A stretch of 64,000 bases of DNA from CALECP01 sp964389925 (GTDB taxonomy: Bacteria; Chloroflexota; Anaerolineae; Promineifilales; Promineifilaceae): contig CAYMGE010000007.1 of NCBI GenBank assembly GCA_964389925.1, forward strand, positions 1 to 64,000, given 5' to 3'. The notes beneath the pieces were generated by a model, which was not told the origin of the DNA, made no database searches, and saw only the letters and a program-made list of their open reading frames with translations. Within the stretch, counting starts at the first letter, position 1, and each line of letters begins with the position of its first letter. Shown here piece by piece: positions 35,353 through 43,715 of the stretch. Position numbers and translations under genes: made by a program.

Positions 35353-36753
35353 TCACGCTTCGGCGCGAAGACGCTCTGCTTTTGCAACTGCGTCATCAAT
35401 TGTGCCAACCATATAGAAGGCGTTTTCCGGCAGATCATCATGCTTGCCGTCGAGAATTTCGCGGAAGCCGCGTACCGTTTCACTTGTAGAAACGTAAACG
35501 CCATTCAAGCCATGGAACTTCTCTGCCACAAACATAGGTTGGCCCAAGAATTTTTCAATCTTACGCGCACGTGCAACCAGCAGCTTGTCATCCTCACTCA
35601 ACTCGTCAATGCCGAGAATGGCGATGATGTCCTGCAAGTCCTTGTAGCGTTGCAAAATCTGCTTCACCTCATTGGCGGTGCGGTAATGTTCTTCGCCAAC
35701 GATGTCCGCTTGCAAGGCGCGGCTGCTCGATGAAAGCGGGTCAACAGCGGGGAAAATACCCTTTGCGAACACGCCGCGATCCAGCGTCAAAACCGCATCC
35801 AAGTGAGCGAACGTTGCCACAGGCGCAGGGTCAGAGTAGTCATCGGCCGGCACATAGATCGCCTGCATCGACGTAATCGACCCAACCTTTGTGGATGTAA
35901 TCCGCTCTTGCAGCGCACCCATCTCGGCCGCCAACGTCGGCTGATAGCCGACAGCAGAAGGCATACGACCCAAGAGAGCCGACATTTCCGCACCTGCCAA
36001 GACGTAGCGGAAGATGTTGTCGATGAAAATCAGAACGTCGCGCCCTTCATCGCGGAAGTATTCCGCCATTGCCAGACCCGTCAACGCCACGCGCAGGCGT
36101 ACGCCCGGTGGCTCGTTCATCTGCCCAAAGACCATAGCGACAGAATCTTGTACACCGTACTCCTGCATTTCATAAAACAGGTCAGTGCCTTCGCGGGTAC
36201 GTTCGCCCACACCGGCAAACACAGAAACACCGCTATGCTCTTGTGCAACAGAACGGATCAACTCAGCGATGGTGACCGTCTTGCCGACCCCGGCACCGCC
36301 GTAGATGCCCGTCTTACCACCGCGCAAAAATGGGGAAACGAGGTCAATGACCTTCATGCCCGTCTCAAACGTCTCGGCCGCTGTCGATTGCTCCGACAGT
36401 GGGGGAGCCTGACGGTGAATCGGATAACGCTCGCCGGCTGTAACAGGGCCTTGCCCGTCTACTGCATCGCCTGTCACGTTAAAAATTCGGCCGAGTGTTG
36501 GCTTTCCGACGGGAACCATAATTGGGTTGCCTGTGCCGCGCACTTCCGCACCACGTCGCAACCCTTCCGTTGCCGACATCGCCACCGTGCGAACCAACCC
36601 AGCATTCAAGTGCTGCTGTACTTCCAAAACGAGACGCTCCCCATCGGGGCCGTCCATCTCTAGTGCTTCATAAATTTCAGGCACATCCCCCTCTGGGAAT
36701 GCAACGTCGATCACAACGCCGCGAATTGCCTGTACATGTCCAAGACTTGCCAT
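35353..36753 (-). CDS. atpD: F1Fo ATP synthase subunit beta
   Basis: A protein of about 466 residues and the catalytic subunit. It has GKTGIYGGAGVGKTVTIAEL (Walker A), the catalytic Glu in GVGERTREG, DVLIFIDNIFRYVLAGAEMS (Walker B) and the AIYVPADDYSDPAPVATFAH block. IGRMPSAVGYQPTLAAEMG is present in the form LLGRMPSAVGYQ. Start ATG 36753 (MASLGHVQAIRG) has GGAG upstream. The DELSEED loop reads IDELSEDDKL. It sits in the atpA-G-D-C operon. Confidence 0.97.
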   Translation of the reverse strand: MASLGHVQAIRGVVIDVAFPEGDVPEIYEALEMDGPDGERLVLEVQQHLNAGLVRTVAMSATEGLRRGAEVRGTGNPIMVPVGKPTLGRIFNVTGDAVDGQGPVTAGERYPIHRQAPPLSEQSTAAETFETGMKVIDLVSPFLRGGKTGIYGGAGVGKTVTIAELIRSVAQEHSGVSVFAGVGERTREGTDLFYEMQEYGVQDSVAMVFGQMNEPPGVRLRVALTGLAMAEYFRDEGRDVLIFIDNIFRYVLAGAEMSALLGRMPSAVGYQPTLAAEMGALQERITSTKVGSITSMQAIYVPADDYSDPAPVATFAHLDAVLTLDRGVFAKGIFPAVDPLSSSSRALQADIVGEEHYRTANEVKQILQRYKDLQDIIAILGIDELSEDDKLLVARARKIEKFLGQPMFVAEKFHGLNGVYVSTSETVRGFREILDGKHDDLPENAFYMVGTIDDAVAKAERLRAEA

Positions 36754-36799
36754 GTGTTTCTCCAAATCGCAAGGGCGCAACACGTTGCGCCCCTACTCT

Positions 36800-37699
36800 C
36801 TACTGCGCCATCGCTTCGGCTCCGCCGACGATGTCCAAAATTTCGTTTGTGATGTTCGTTTGCCGCACTTTGTTGCGCTCAAGCGTGAGGGCTTCAACCA
36901 GTGCCGATGCGTTGTCTGTCGCGTTCTGCATCGCCATAAAGCGTGCGCTCTCTTCACTGGCAATTGATTCAAGCAGTGCCTGATAAATTTGCAGCTCTGT
37001 GAAGCGTGGCACGATGATGTCGAGCAGTTGTTGGGGAGCAGGCTCGTAAGTATAAGAGGCTTCCGATGCGGCTGCTGCATCCGTGTGTGTGACGTATTCG
37101 TTTAATGCCAAGCCCTCTAAATCGAGCGGTTTCAATGGCAACAGTTGCCGAATGCTAGGGATACTCTTTGCCAAGTTGACAAAATCGGTGTAGGCGATGA
37201 AGACCTGATCGTATTTTCCGCTCAGATAATCGTCTGTCACGAGACGTGCGACGGGCAGGATGTCGTTCACTTTGGGCGGTGATGGCAGGTTGATAAAAGA
37301 GGCATCAACGTTGTAACCGCGGCGAATCATGAGATCGCGCCCTTTTCGGCCGATTGTCACCAAATCGACCTCTGTCTCCGCTGCATTCACAAAATTTTCT
37401 GCCAAGCGCACCACATTTGTATTGTATGCACCCGCTAAACCACGATCACCCGTAATAAGCACCAACGCCGTGCGTTCAATACTTGCGCGTGAAGCCAACA
37501 GTGGGTGGGCATTACCGCCCTCTTGTGAGGCGAGATTGTTCAAAATCTCAAACGCCTTGCCTGCATAATCCCGCGTCGCTCGCACCGCTTTCTCCGCACG
37601 CCGCGCCTTTGATGCCGAAACCGCACTCAAGGCGTTTGTCACTTTTGAGATATTCTTGACCGAGCGAATGCGTTTGCGTAATTCTAATTCTGTAGCCAT
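36800..37699 (-). CDS. atpG: F1Fo ATP synthase subunit gamma
   Basis: A 299-residue central-stalk subunit. It has the N-terminal helix ELRKRIRSVKNISKVTNALSAVSASKARRAE, the LVLITGDRGLAGAYNTN strand and the C-terminal helix EESARFMAMQNATDNASALVEALTLERNKVRQTNITNEILDIVGG, all family hallmarks. It transmits rotation from the c-ring to the catalytic head. It is separated from atpA by a 69-bp CTAG-type spacer. Confidence 0.96.
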   Translation of the reverse strand: MATELELRKRIRSVKNISKVTNALSAVSASKARRAEKAVRATRDYAGKAFEILNNLASQEGGNAHPLLASRASIERTALVLITGDRGLAGAYNTNVVRLAENFVNAAETEVDLVTIGRKGRDLMIRRGYNVDASFINLPSPPKVNDILPVARLVTDDYLSGKYDQVFIAYTDFVNLAKSIPSIRQLLPLKPLDLEGLALNEYVTHTDAAAASEASYTYEPAPQQLLDIIVPRFTELQIYQALLESIASEESARFMAMQNATDNASALVEALTLERNKVRQTNITNEILDIVGGAEAMAQ

Positions 37700-37705
37700 G
37701 TAGGA

Positions 37706-37768
37706 GTGGCTAGTGGCTAGCAGTTAGTCAAAGACTCAACTAACAGCTAGCAGACTAGCATCTAGCAT
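37706..37768. repeat. CTAG-rich spacer between atpA and atpG
   Basis: The tract contains six CTAG tetramers and an imperfect inverted repeat (GCTAGCAGTTAG with CTAACAGCTAGC, one mismatch). It is the same style as the spacers at 16.7, 34.7 and 39.45 kb. Confidence 0.65.
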
Positions 37769-39418
37769 CTAATTGCTCCACGTCGCGTTGAAGTCATTGA
37801 TCGCATCGCCCAACTCATCAAAGTTTGGCGGCTGGCCTGATTGGCGGATTTTTGCGCCCATCGCGCCAAAGGCGGTGTCCATATAGCGCAAAAAGGCCGG
37901 AATCCAATCTTGAACACGTTCAAGCTCGATGTCATCCAAGTAGCCACGTGTCCCTGCGAAGATCAGGTAGACCTGATGATCGAGTGGATACGGTTGGTTT
38001 TGTGGCTGCTTCAAAATTTCCATCAGACGCTCGCCGCGTGAGAGCTGACGCTGGGTCGATGCATCGAGGTCGGAGCCAAACTGGGCAAAGGCGGCCAATT
38101 CACGGAACTGCGCCAAGTCAGCTTTAATGCTACCTGCGACTTTCTTCATCGCTTTTGTTTGAGCGGCCGACCCCACGCGACTAACAGACTTACCAGCATC
38201 AATCGCAGGACGTTGGCCACTGTTGAACAAGTCCGTTTCCAAGAAAATCTGTCCATCCGTAATCGAGATGACGTTTGTGGGGATGTAAGCTGAGATGTCA
38301 CCAAGCAGCGTTTCGATGATGGGGAGCGAGGTAATCGAGCCACCTGTCCCCGGCACTTTGACGGCCTCATAACCACGACCCGCAGCCTTTAAACCATGTT
38401 CAACATGCTCTTCCCACAAGTTACCGAAAATACGGTTATCTGGTTTTGTGTTCTCATCGACATGCGTCCCGCGTCTAACGATGACGTATTCATCACGCAA
38501 GCGAACAGAGCGTTCCAAGAGGCGGCTGTGCAGTGAGAAGATGTCACCGGGATATGCTTCACGACCGGGCGGCCGACGCAAAATCAAAGACATCTCGCGG
38601 TATGCCCAAGCATGTTTTGAAAGGTCATCATAGACGATCAAGACATCCTGACCGCGATCCATGAAGTATTCACCCATTGCCGTTCCAGAGAAGGGGGCGA
38701 AGTACTGCATCGGCGCGGGATCGGCCGCTGTAGCTGCCACGATAATGGTGTAATCCATCGCGCCAAACTCTTCAAGCGTCCCAACAACCTGTGCAACCTG
38801 ACCTGCACGCTGCCCAATGGCGACGTAAATACAGATCATGTTCTTGCCTTTCTGGTTGATGATTGTGTCGAGACAGATAGCCGTTTTACCCGTTTGGCGG
38901 TCGCCAATGACGAGTTCGCGCTGACCGCGGCCGATGGGAGTCAATGCGTCAATTGCGACGATGCCAGTTTGAACAGGTGTGTCAACGCCTGCACGCTCGA
39001 TCACGCCGGCTGCAATACGCTCAACTGGGTATGTTTGACTGGTGTTGACAGGGCCTTTTGCATCGATGGGCTTGCCGAGTGCGTCAACGACTCGGCCGAT
39101 GAGCGCATCGCCAACCGGTACGGCCGCAATTTCGCCTGTTGCACGCACTTCGTCGCCAACCTGAATCGCTTGTACTTCACCCATAACCACGATACCAACT
39201 GAGTCCGCTTCGAGGTTGAGCGCAAGACCACGCACACCACTTGCGAATTCAACAAGCTCGTTTGCACGCACGTCTGCGAGACCATTGGCAATAGCGATAC
39301 CGTCACCGACGCTAATCACTTTACCGACGCTCTGCGCCTTAATCTGATAATCAAATCCTTCAATCTTTTTGAGCAGAGAATCCGCAATGTTGCTGATTTC
39401 TATTGGGAGGGTTGCCAT
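37769..39418 (-). CDS. atpA: F1Fo ATP synthase subunit alpha
   Basis: A 549-residue regulatory nucleotide-binding subunit, slightly longer than the usual 500-510. It has VISVGDGIAIANGLADVRANE, GRGQRELVIGDRQTGKTAI (Walker A), VLIVYDDLSKHAWAYREMSL, LRRPPGREAYPGDIFSLHSRLLERS and the arginine finger in VGSAAQTKAM with preceding SVSR. The extra residues are at the C-terminus (FDELGDAINDFNATWSN). It is the first gene of the cluster. No delta, b, c or a subunit gene lies upstream; a 312-bp spacer and a divergent gene do. Confidence 0.97.
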   Translation of the reverse strand: MATLPIEISNIADSLLKKIEGFDYQIKAQSVGKVISVGDGIAIANGLADVRANELVEFASGVRGLALNLEADSVGIVVMGEVQAIQVGDEVRATGEIAAVPVGDALIGRVVDALGKPIDAKGPVNTSQTYPVERIAAGVIERAGVDTPVQTGIVAIDALTPIGRGQRELVIGDRQTGKTAICLDTIINQKGKNMICIYVAIGQRAGQVAQVVGTLEEFGAMDYTIIVAATAADPAPMQYFAPFSGTAMGEYFMDRGQDVLIVYDDLSKHAWAYREMSLILRRPPGREAYPGDIFSLHSRLLERSVRLRDEYVIVRRGTHVDENTKPDNRIFGNLWEEHVEHGLKAAGRGYEAVKVPGTGGSITSLPIIETLLGDISAYIPTNVISITDGQIFLETDLFNSGQRPAIDAGKSVSRVGSAAQTKAMKKVAGSIKADLAQFRELAAFAQFGSDLDASTQRQLSRGERLMEILKQPQNQPYPLDHQVYLIFAGTRGYLDDIELERVQDWIPAFLRYMDTAFGAMGAKIRQSGQPPNFDELGDAINDFNATWSN

Positions 39419-39730
39419 TCACCAAACTCCTTAAAATTTGTACAAATTTGCTAGTAAATAGTGGCTAGTTTTTGACCAGCTATATGTAACTATTCTTCTA
39501 TCAACTCTGTTTGTGATCTTAAATAAGGTAGATGGCACAAATATCTTGCGCCACCTTCGATATTACCGTAACGCCGTTTGATTGTCCAATTTTTCACAAA
39601 GGGATTGGGGGATGGTTATGTAGGTCAAATGATAACTGGTTTGACTGACAAAACGATGCCGATTACTTTATACCAACTAATATACCTTCCTATGCCGTGA
39701 TGTTTATATTTAATTGTTAGGGTTATTGAC
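39419..39730. other. Divergent intergenic region atpA / CsbD-like gene
   Basis: 312 bp without a gene. It must hold the promoters of the atpAGDC operon and of the CsbD-like gene. It starts with a short inverted repeat (AAATTTGTACAAATTT at 39434-39449, a 16-bp perfect palindrome) and a CTAGT tract (39450-39475). The palindrome would make a good operator for atpA. Confidence 0.6.
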
Positions 39731-40207
39731 ATGATGAATTTAAAAACAAACCAAGATATTTTGTTAGGTGAATGGAAACAGCTTCAAGGAGCGATGCGGC
39801 AGCAGTGGGGCAAACTGACCAATGATGATGTGATGGTTGCACAGGGACATTGGGAGCAGGTTGTCGGTCAATTGCAGTCTCATTATGGCTATACGCGGGC
39901 CGATGCGGAAACGCGGCTTGATGCGTTTCTTAATCATTGGAATCTAAATGTACGCGACAGAACAGCCGATGTTGTCGATGATGCACAAAGCGGTCTTGCC
40001 AGCACGCTCCAATCTGCAAAGTCGGCCGCCTCTGACACAGCACAACAAACACAGCAAGCCGTTTCGCAGACGGCTCAACAAGTGCAGGATACAGCCGTTC
40101 ATGTTGGTAAAACCGTTGATAAAAAGGTAAAGCGGAATCGTTGGAAAATGTTGATTATGGTGCTACTGGCTGGAATGGGGATTGGTTACTGGTTAAGCAA
40201 TCAGTAA
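39731..40207 (+). CDS. CsbD-like stress protein with C-terminal membrane anchor
   Basis: A 158-residue protein. Residues 5-60 follow the CsbD pattern: GEWKQLQGAMRQQWGKLTNDDV, then GHWEQVVGQLQSHYGYT. A Gln/Ala/Ser/Thr-rich helical linker (about 85-125, TAQQTQQAVSQTAQQVQDTA) precedes a basic patch (KKVKRNRWK) and one transmembrane segment ending GMGIGYWLSNQ. Small CsbD proteins are general-stress proteins in Bacillus; the fused tail anchor is an extra here. Its 3' end overlaps the NUDIX gene by 15 bp in convergent orientation. Confidence 0.78.
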   Translation: MMNLKTNQDILLGEWKQLQGAMRQQWGKLTNDDVMVAQGHWEQVVGQLQSHYGYTRADAETRLDAFLNHWNLNVRDRTADVVDDAQSGLASTLQSAKSAASDTAQQTQQAVSQTAQQVQDTAVHVGKTVDKKVKRNRWKMLIMVLLAGMGIGYWLSNQ

Positions 40208-40591
40208 ATGTTGCACAAACGCATCATGCCCCGCAATAAGCGGTGGCACGTTGCGAATTGGAACCCAGAAAAAACGAAAGAGCGGCCGATTCCCCTCGGC
40301 ACTAAATTCTTCGTAACGCTCCCAACTTTCAGGGGGCGTTTTTGTGCATTCAATTTGGAAGAACTTACGTTGATGTACCTCCATTTTGTCAACATCTCGC
40401 CGAGGGTAAACTTGTTCGCCCAAGAAACACACCAATTTGAGATCGGTTAATCCCGTTTCTTCAACAGCTTCACGTAAGGCGGCCGCTTGCCAGCTTTCAC
40501 TTGTATTCACCATACCACGCAACCCTAGCTCCTTGACCACCTTTCTGCTGGTAGTCGTCGCTTCCACTCGCGTTTCTGCGACCTCCCTCAC
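40193..40591 (-). CDS. NUDIX hydrolase with aberrant N-terminus
   Basis: A 132-residue protein. The Nudix box is complete (GMVNTSESWQAAALREAVEETGL fits Gx5Ex7REUxEExGU) and is followed by QRKFFQIECTKTPPESWERY and a normal C-terminal helix (AGHDAFVQHLLIA). The first 30 residues (MREVAETRVEATTTSRKVV) do not look like the usual beta-strand start of NUDIX proteins, which would include the residues before the box. The 5' end may have been replaced when the neighbouring OLD-nuclease segment arrived. The gene still contains CGGCCG cores like native genes. Confidence 0.65.
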   Translation of the reverse strand: MREVAETRVEATTTSRKVVKELGLRGMVNTSESWQAAALREAVEETGLTDLKLVCFLGEQVYPRRDVDKMEVHQRKFFQIECTKTPPESWERYEEFSAEGNRPLFRFFWVPIRNVPPLIAGHDAFVQHLLIA

Positions 40592-40678
40592 GGGATGAGG
40601 CTACATTGTCCCGACAGCTTCACACCCTACGATTGCTCATAACGCATGTGCCGGTTGGGTACTGATAGCAGAATATCA

Positions 40679-40711
40679 GGCTGAATCTGTCTCACCCAAG
40701 ACGATTCAGCC
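40679..40711 (-). terminator. Hairpin directly after the OLD nuclease gene
   Basis: A 9-bp stem (GGCTGAATC/GATTCAGCC) plus an inner 4-bp stem (GTCT/AGAC), only two bases after the stop codon of the OLD gene. There is no T-tract, so it may be an mRNA end structure or an element boundary. Confidence 0.5.
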
Positions 40712-40712
40712 G

Positions 40713-42446
40713 CTAAACTAGCGACTTTTCAGGTCGCACCAAGCTTTGTTGGGCGGCTTCGTCAGAACTTTGGTGAGCAGGTTCAAGTAAATCATTCACC
40801 ATTTCAACCAACGCTTCTAATCGATCATTTGGTATTGCTGATTGTTGGAAACGAAGCATCATATGTTGAGGTTTTCTATGTTTTTGTCCGGCATTATCAA
40901 TACCCAGAAAACTCTCAATATCATTTGGAAAAAAACTTACCTTGTTAGTGAATTCGTTCTTACTGTCCTCAATCAATTGTAGGACAATGGGATGTACACC
41001 TCGACTATTATCTCCGTCGAGCAAGACAGAGTGTGGAATTTGTAAATGTTTACAAATGTTCATGAATCTGTGCATGTTGAACTTGCCTAAGCTGTCTAGC
41101 ACAAAAACCCCACCCACCGGCATATTCAACTTTCCAATATCAAATAAATGATTCAACAATACTGTTTCTGTTGCCCCTTCAACTATTAGGACTTTAGCAG
41201 CAAAGAACATGCCGCATCTTTCTGGATTTAGCCACAAGAAGTATTTAATTGACTCCATATCATCTAAATAGTCATCTGGCATAACAGTATGGTTGCTATT
41301 AGCTGTTAGCACGTGATTTATTTGTTGATTGTCTGAAATTATTGTTGCAAAGTCGCCTTCACTAATCTGGCCGCAACAAGTACAGTTTGTCGGTCGAGAT
41401 AACCGGATGATTGAAGGCAAGTCATGGGTATTTTGAGAAACAAATCGGGAAGAATGGGAAGAAATTAAAACTTGATGTCCCTCTTGCCTCCCAAATTTCC
41501 GCAGGTCACGGCTCATACTGTCTTGCTGGGTGGGATGCAAAAATGCCTCTGGCTCTTCGAAAAGCAACAAGGTCATGTCTGGAGCAAAATCTTTCTTTTT
41601 TGAAGATTGGCTAGGGCTTTGAAATTGAACTGCCAAACGAATTAGTGTGTATATCAAGTGACGCTGAAATCCATGTCCCTGTTGTTGGGCTGAAACTCGC
41701 TCGTTTAACCGATTGTCAACGATCTTAAAATCAACAAGATTTTTAATAATATTTGCTTCATCAGGAGCAGATAAGTCAAACTCAAAAGCCATTTCCCATT
41801 CTCCGATTGAGTCTGAAATTGCTGATTCAAGAGCTGCCATTGACCGTTCATCTTGTGTTTTCTCTTGTTTAATCTTGTTTGCAAAGGCATCAAATTGCTT
41901 GGTAAATGTAGAGAAAGCAGGACTTGCTTTAAGCACTTCTTTTGTGATTTGGCTCAAAAGATCGCGCATTGGCGATGGCCCCGACAATTTTGTTTGTTCT
42001 TCTAACTTGCTTACTGCTGGGATGTATATCAAATTCCCCAACTTGCCTTGTTGAACACCTTTAGCACCATAGAAAAGGCTGCTTGAAAGTTCCTCCCCTT
42101 CATAAGCATAAATTCCAGCTTTAATTGAACCTTTTGTCGAAAGTATTTTGCGAACTCTTAGCTTGTTTTCTGGCTGTAGATACTCAGCCTTTAGTGATAA
42201 AGCCTCAGTATCAGTCAATTGATATTGAATCTCTATCCAGCTTTCTTCATCTTGAGTATCCATCATCGGGGTATCTCGTTTCCCATTGTATTTGTACCCA
42301 TTCTTTTCATAGAACACCCTCAAAGCATCAACCGTATTGCTTTTACCTGTATTGTTTGCTCCCACCAATAAGGAATAGTCACCTAGTGACAGAGTTGCAT
42401 TATCAATTGAACGGAAATTATGAATTGTAATGGATTCGATTTGCAT
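40713..42446 (-). CDS. OLD family ATP-dependent endonuclease (AAA ATPase + TOPRIM)
   Basis: A 577-residue protein. The N-terminal ABC-type ATPase starts MQIESITIHNFRSIDNATLS and has Walker A LLVGANNTGKSNTVDAL (about residue 30), an LLLFEEPEAFLHP Walker B (about 293) and VLISSHSSRF switch His. The C-terminal TOPRIM nuclease has LIVEGATETVLLNHLF (metal Glu, about 415) and SVLLDGDNSRG (Asp pair, about 470). OLD/GajA-type nucleases cut DNA and many protect against phage. There is no UvrD-like helicase (GajB) or RT next to it, so it would be a class 1 stand-alone OLD. The gene is visibly A+T-rich compared with neighbours and lacks TCGGCCGA, which suggests horizontal transfer. Confidence 0.9.
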   Translation of the reverse strand: MQIESITIHNFRSIDNATLSLGDYSLLVGANNTGKSNTVDALRVFYEKNGYKYNGKRDTPMMDTQDEESWIEIQYQLTDTEALSLKAEYLQPENKLRVRKILSTKGSIKAGIYAYEGEELSSSLFYGAKGVQQGKLGNLIYIPAVSKLEEQTKLSGPSPMRDLLSQITKEVLKASPAFSTFTKQFDAFANKIKQEKTQDERSMAALESAISDSIGEWEMAFEFDLSAPDEANIIKNLVDFKIVDNRLNERVSAQQQGHGFQRHLIYTLIRLAVQFQSPSQSSKKKDFAPDMTLLLFEEPEAFLHPTQQDSMSRDLRKFGRQEGHQVLISSHSSRFVSQNTHDLPSIIRLSRPTNCTCCGQISEGDFATIISDNQQINHVLTANSNHTVMPDDYLDDMESIKYFLWLNPERCGMFFAAKVLIVEGATETVLLNHLFDIGKLNMPVGGVFVLDSLGKFNMHRFMNICKHLQIPHSVLLDGDNSRGVHPIVLQLIEDSKNEFTNKVSFFPNDIESFLGIDNAGQKHRKPQHMMLRFQQSAIPNDRLEALVEMVNDLLEPAHQSSDEAAQQSLVRPEKSLV

Positions 42447-42569
42447 TGAAAGCCCCTATTTCAACTTTGCCTAGCTTTATAAACGCGACTCTTTATCTTT
42501 ATTTGAAGTCCGCCCGTTCAGTTGCATAAGCCGCAAAATCTGTGTGCAGTTTTGTCGGCTTTATGCGAT

Positions 42570-42626
42570 GTTGGGACGGCGAGTTCTGATTTAGCCATAC
42601 CTAAAAATATATTTAGCCGTCCCAAC
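42570..42626. repeat. 11-bp perfect inverted repeat
   Basis: GTTGGGACGGC at 42570 and GCCGTCCCAAC at 42616 surround 35 bp. The arms end GTT/AAC like integron attC sites, but the RRRY/RYYY core rule is not met. Confidence 0.7.
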
Positions 42627-42647
42627 TTATTATTAAGCCGAATGAGT

Positions 42648-42768
42648 TTCCGCATAAGTCAGTAATTTTTGGTGTTATGTGGAACAAAATTCGGCATAAG
42701 ACCATGAATCACTTATAATTGCCGAAATTTTTTCGGGGTAAGACTTATTTTCGCTTACTTATGCGGAA
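42648..42768. repeat. Array of inverted ACTTATGCGGAA-type motifs
   Basis: TTCCGCATAAGT (42648-42659) is exactly complementary to ACTTATGCGGAA (42757-42768). Degenerate copies lie between them (GTTATGTGGAAC at about 42674, TTCGGCATAAG at 42690) and outside them (GCTTTATGCG at about 42558). Alternating orientation and 10-12-bp length resemble binding sites of tyrosine recombinases at the ends of integrated elements. Confidence 0.55.
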
Positions 42769-42882
42769 TTCTGTCTGCATAAACCAGCGCAAAGATACAA
42801 AAACCCGACTCGCTACAAGTATAAAGGTCTCATAAACAGACGGCAAGTGACAACGCACTTGAGCGTGTTTTGTCTATCAGCC

Positions 42883-42900
42883 TACGGCTTGAGCCGTAGG
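42883..42900. repeat. Hairpin GCCTACGGC-type downstream of the lipoprotein gene
   Basis: Arms CTACGGC and GCCGTAG with a TTGA loop lie within 40 bp after the lipoprotein stop. There is no T-run on the minus strand. It could be a weak terminator or the end hairpin of an IS200-like sequence. Confidence 0.4.
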
Positions 42901-42937
42901 ATTTTGACAGAGACGATCAACGCCCAACTGTGCTATG

Positions 42938-43534
42938 TCAGTTGTGTATGTCTGTGATGACCTGCCCAAGATCGATTACGTCCCCCTCATTGATCGAGAA
43001 AATTTTCGGCACATCTAGCTCGTCTTTTACGATAAACTGCTTAAATCCCAGATCGACGATTAGCCCATATTCCCCCGCTGGAACATCTGAGAAAACGAAA
43101 ACGCCGGTTGCAAAAAGCTCGGCCTGTTTTGAGTCATCGTTTGCGCGGACGTAGGCCTGCTGTCCTGTGTCGGTGTAGAGAACTTCTCCCAAAATTAACC
43201 TGATTGGTTCAAGTGGAATGAACCCCACATCCTCGATTTCTTGGATCAAGACACCACCAACAACGCCATTGGAGGCGGTTGCGGCGGGCAGTTCTCGTTC
43301 CGGATTGGGCGGCACAGGTTGCGCCGTCAGTTCGATCTCGCTCTGCCCGACGGGATAGCCGTCCGTTACTGTATTGTCGGTAACTGGGTAACCGTCTGGA
43401 ACAGCCGTGTTTGTGGGAGGGGGAATGGTTACAGAGGGGGCGGTGGCACTGTTTATTGGCGCGACCGGTTCATTCGTACAACGGATCAACGCAAAACTGA
43501 TGAGAATAACTCCTAAAATTTTCCTTATTGACAT
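42938..43534 (-). CDS. Putative lipoprotein with carboxypeptidase-regulatory-like domain, unknown function
   Basis: A protein of about 198 residues. The likely start is ATG 43534 (MSIRKILGVILISFALIRC), a signal peptide with a near-lipobox Cys; the position before Cys is Arg, which is unusual for lipid modification. A Pro/Thr-rich linker contains two copies of DGYPV. The C-terminal 100 residues (GGVLIQEIEDV...VFVFSDVPAGEYGLIVDLG) look like a prealbumin-like beta-sandwich of the type found in carboxypeptidase regulatory domains. AGGAG lies 12 bp before this start. It follows the SBP-LysM gene at a distance of 180 bp. Confidence 0.65.
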   Translation of the reverse strand: MSIRKILGVILISFALIRCTNEPVAPINSATAPSVTIPPPTNTAVPDGYPVTDNTVTDGYPVGQSEIELTAQPVPPNPERELPAATASNGVVGGVLIQEIEDVGFIPLEPIRLILGEVLYTDTGQQAYVRANDDSKQAELFATGVFVFSDVPAGEYGLIVDLGFKQFIVKDELDVPKIFSINEGDVIDLGQVITDIHN

Positions 43535-43715
43535 AGCGATGTGTGACTCCTGATTTTGCAATTAATTCTTCTAGGTTCTATGGACATTTCCAAATTTAGG
43601 CGTAGGGAGCTAGGTAAATGGCGTAAGCATCGCACCAACCATTGGCTACAAGCCGTTTACCTAGCCTCTACCTCTCGATTGCGTAACATAAGTGACATAA
43701 GCGGTATGGTGATAA

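Larger units (their letters stand above)
42447..42937. other. A+T-rich non-coding region upstream of the OLD gene
   Basis: 491 bp without a gene. It must contain the OLD promoter. It holds an 11-bp inverted repeat, several direct and inverted copies of a CTTATGCGGAA-type motif and a GCCGTAGG hairpin, each listed separately. The density of inverted motifs is unlike any other spacer of the window. Confidence 0.7.

Noticed and set aside
35803..36663. 286-codon plus-strand open frame
   Set aside because: It lies entirely opposite atpD, which is certain; composition is that of an antisense frame.
40713..42446. Gabija-type two-gene defence system
   Set aside because: The GajA-like OLD gene has no UvrD-family helicase next to it; both neighbours are unrelated.
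42570..42626. Integron attC site
   Set aside because: The arms start with GTT and end with AAC, but the GTTRRRY/RYYYAAC core is not matched and no integrase or cassette array is present.
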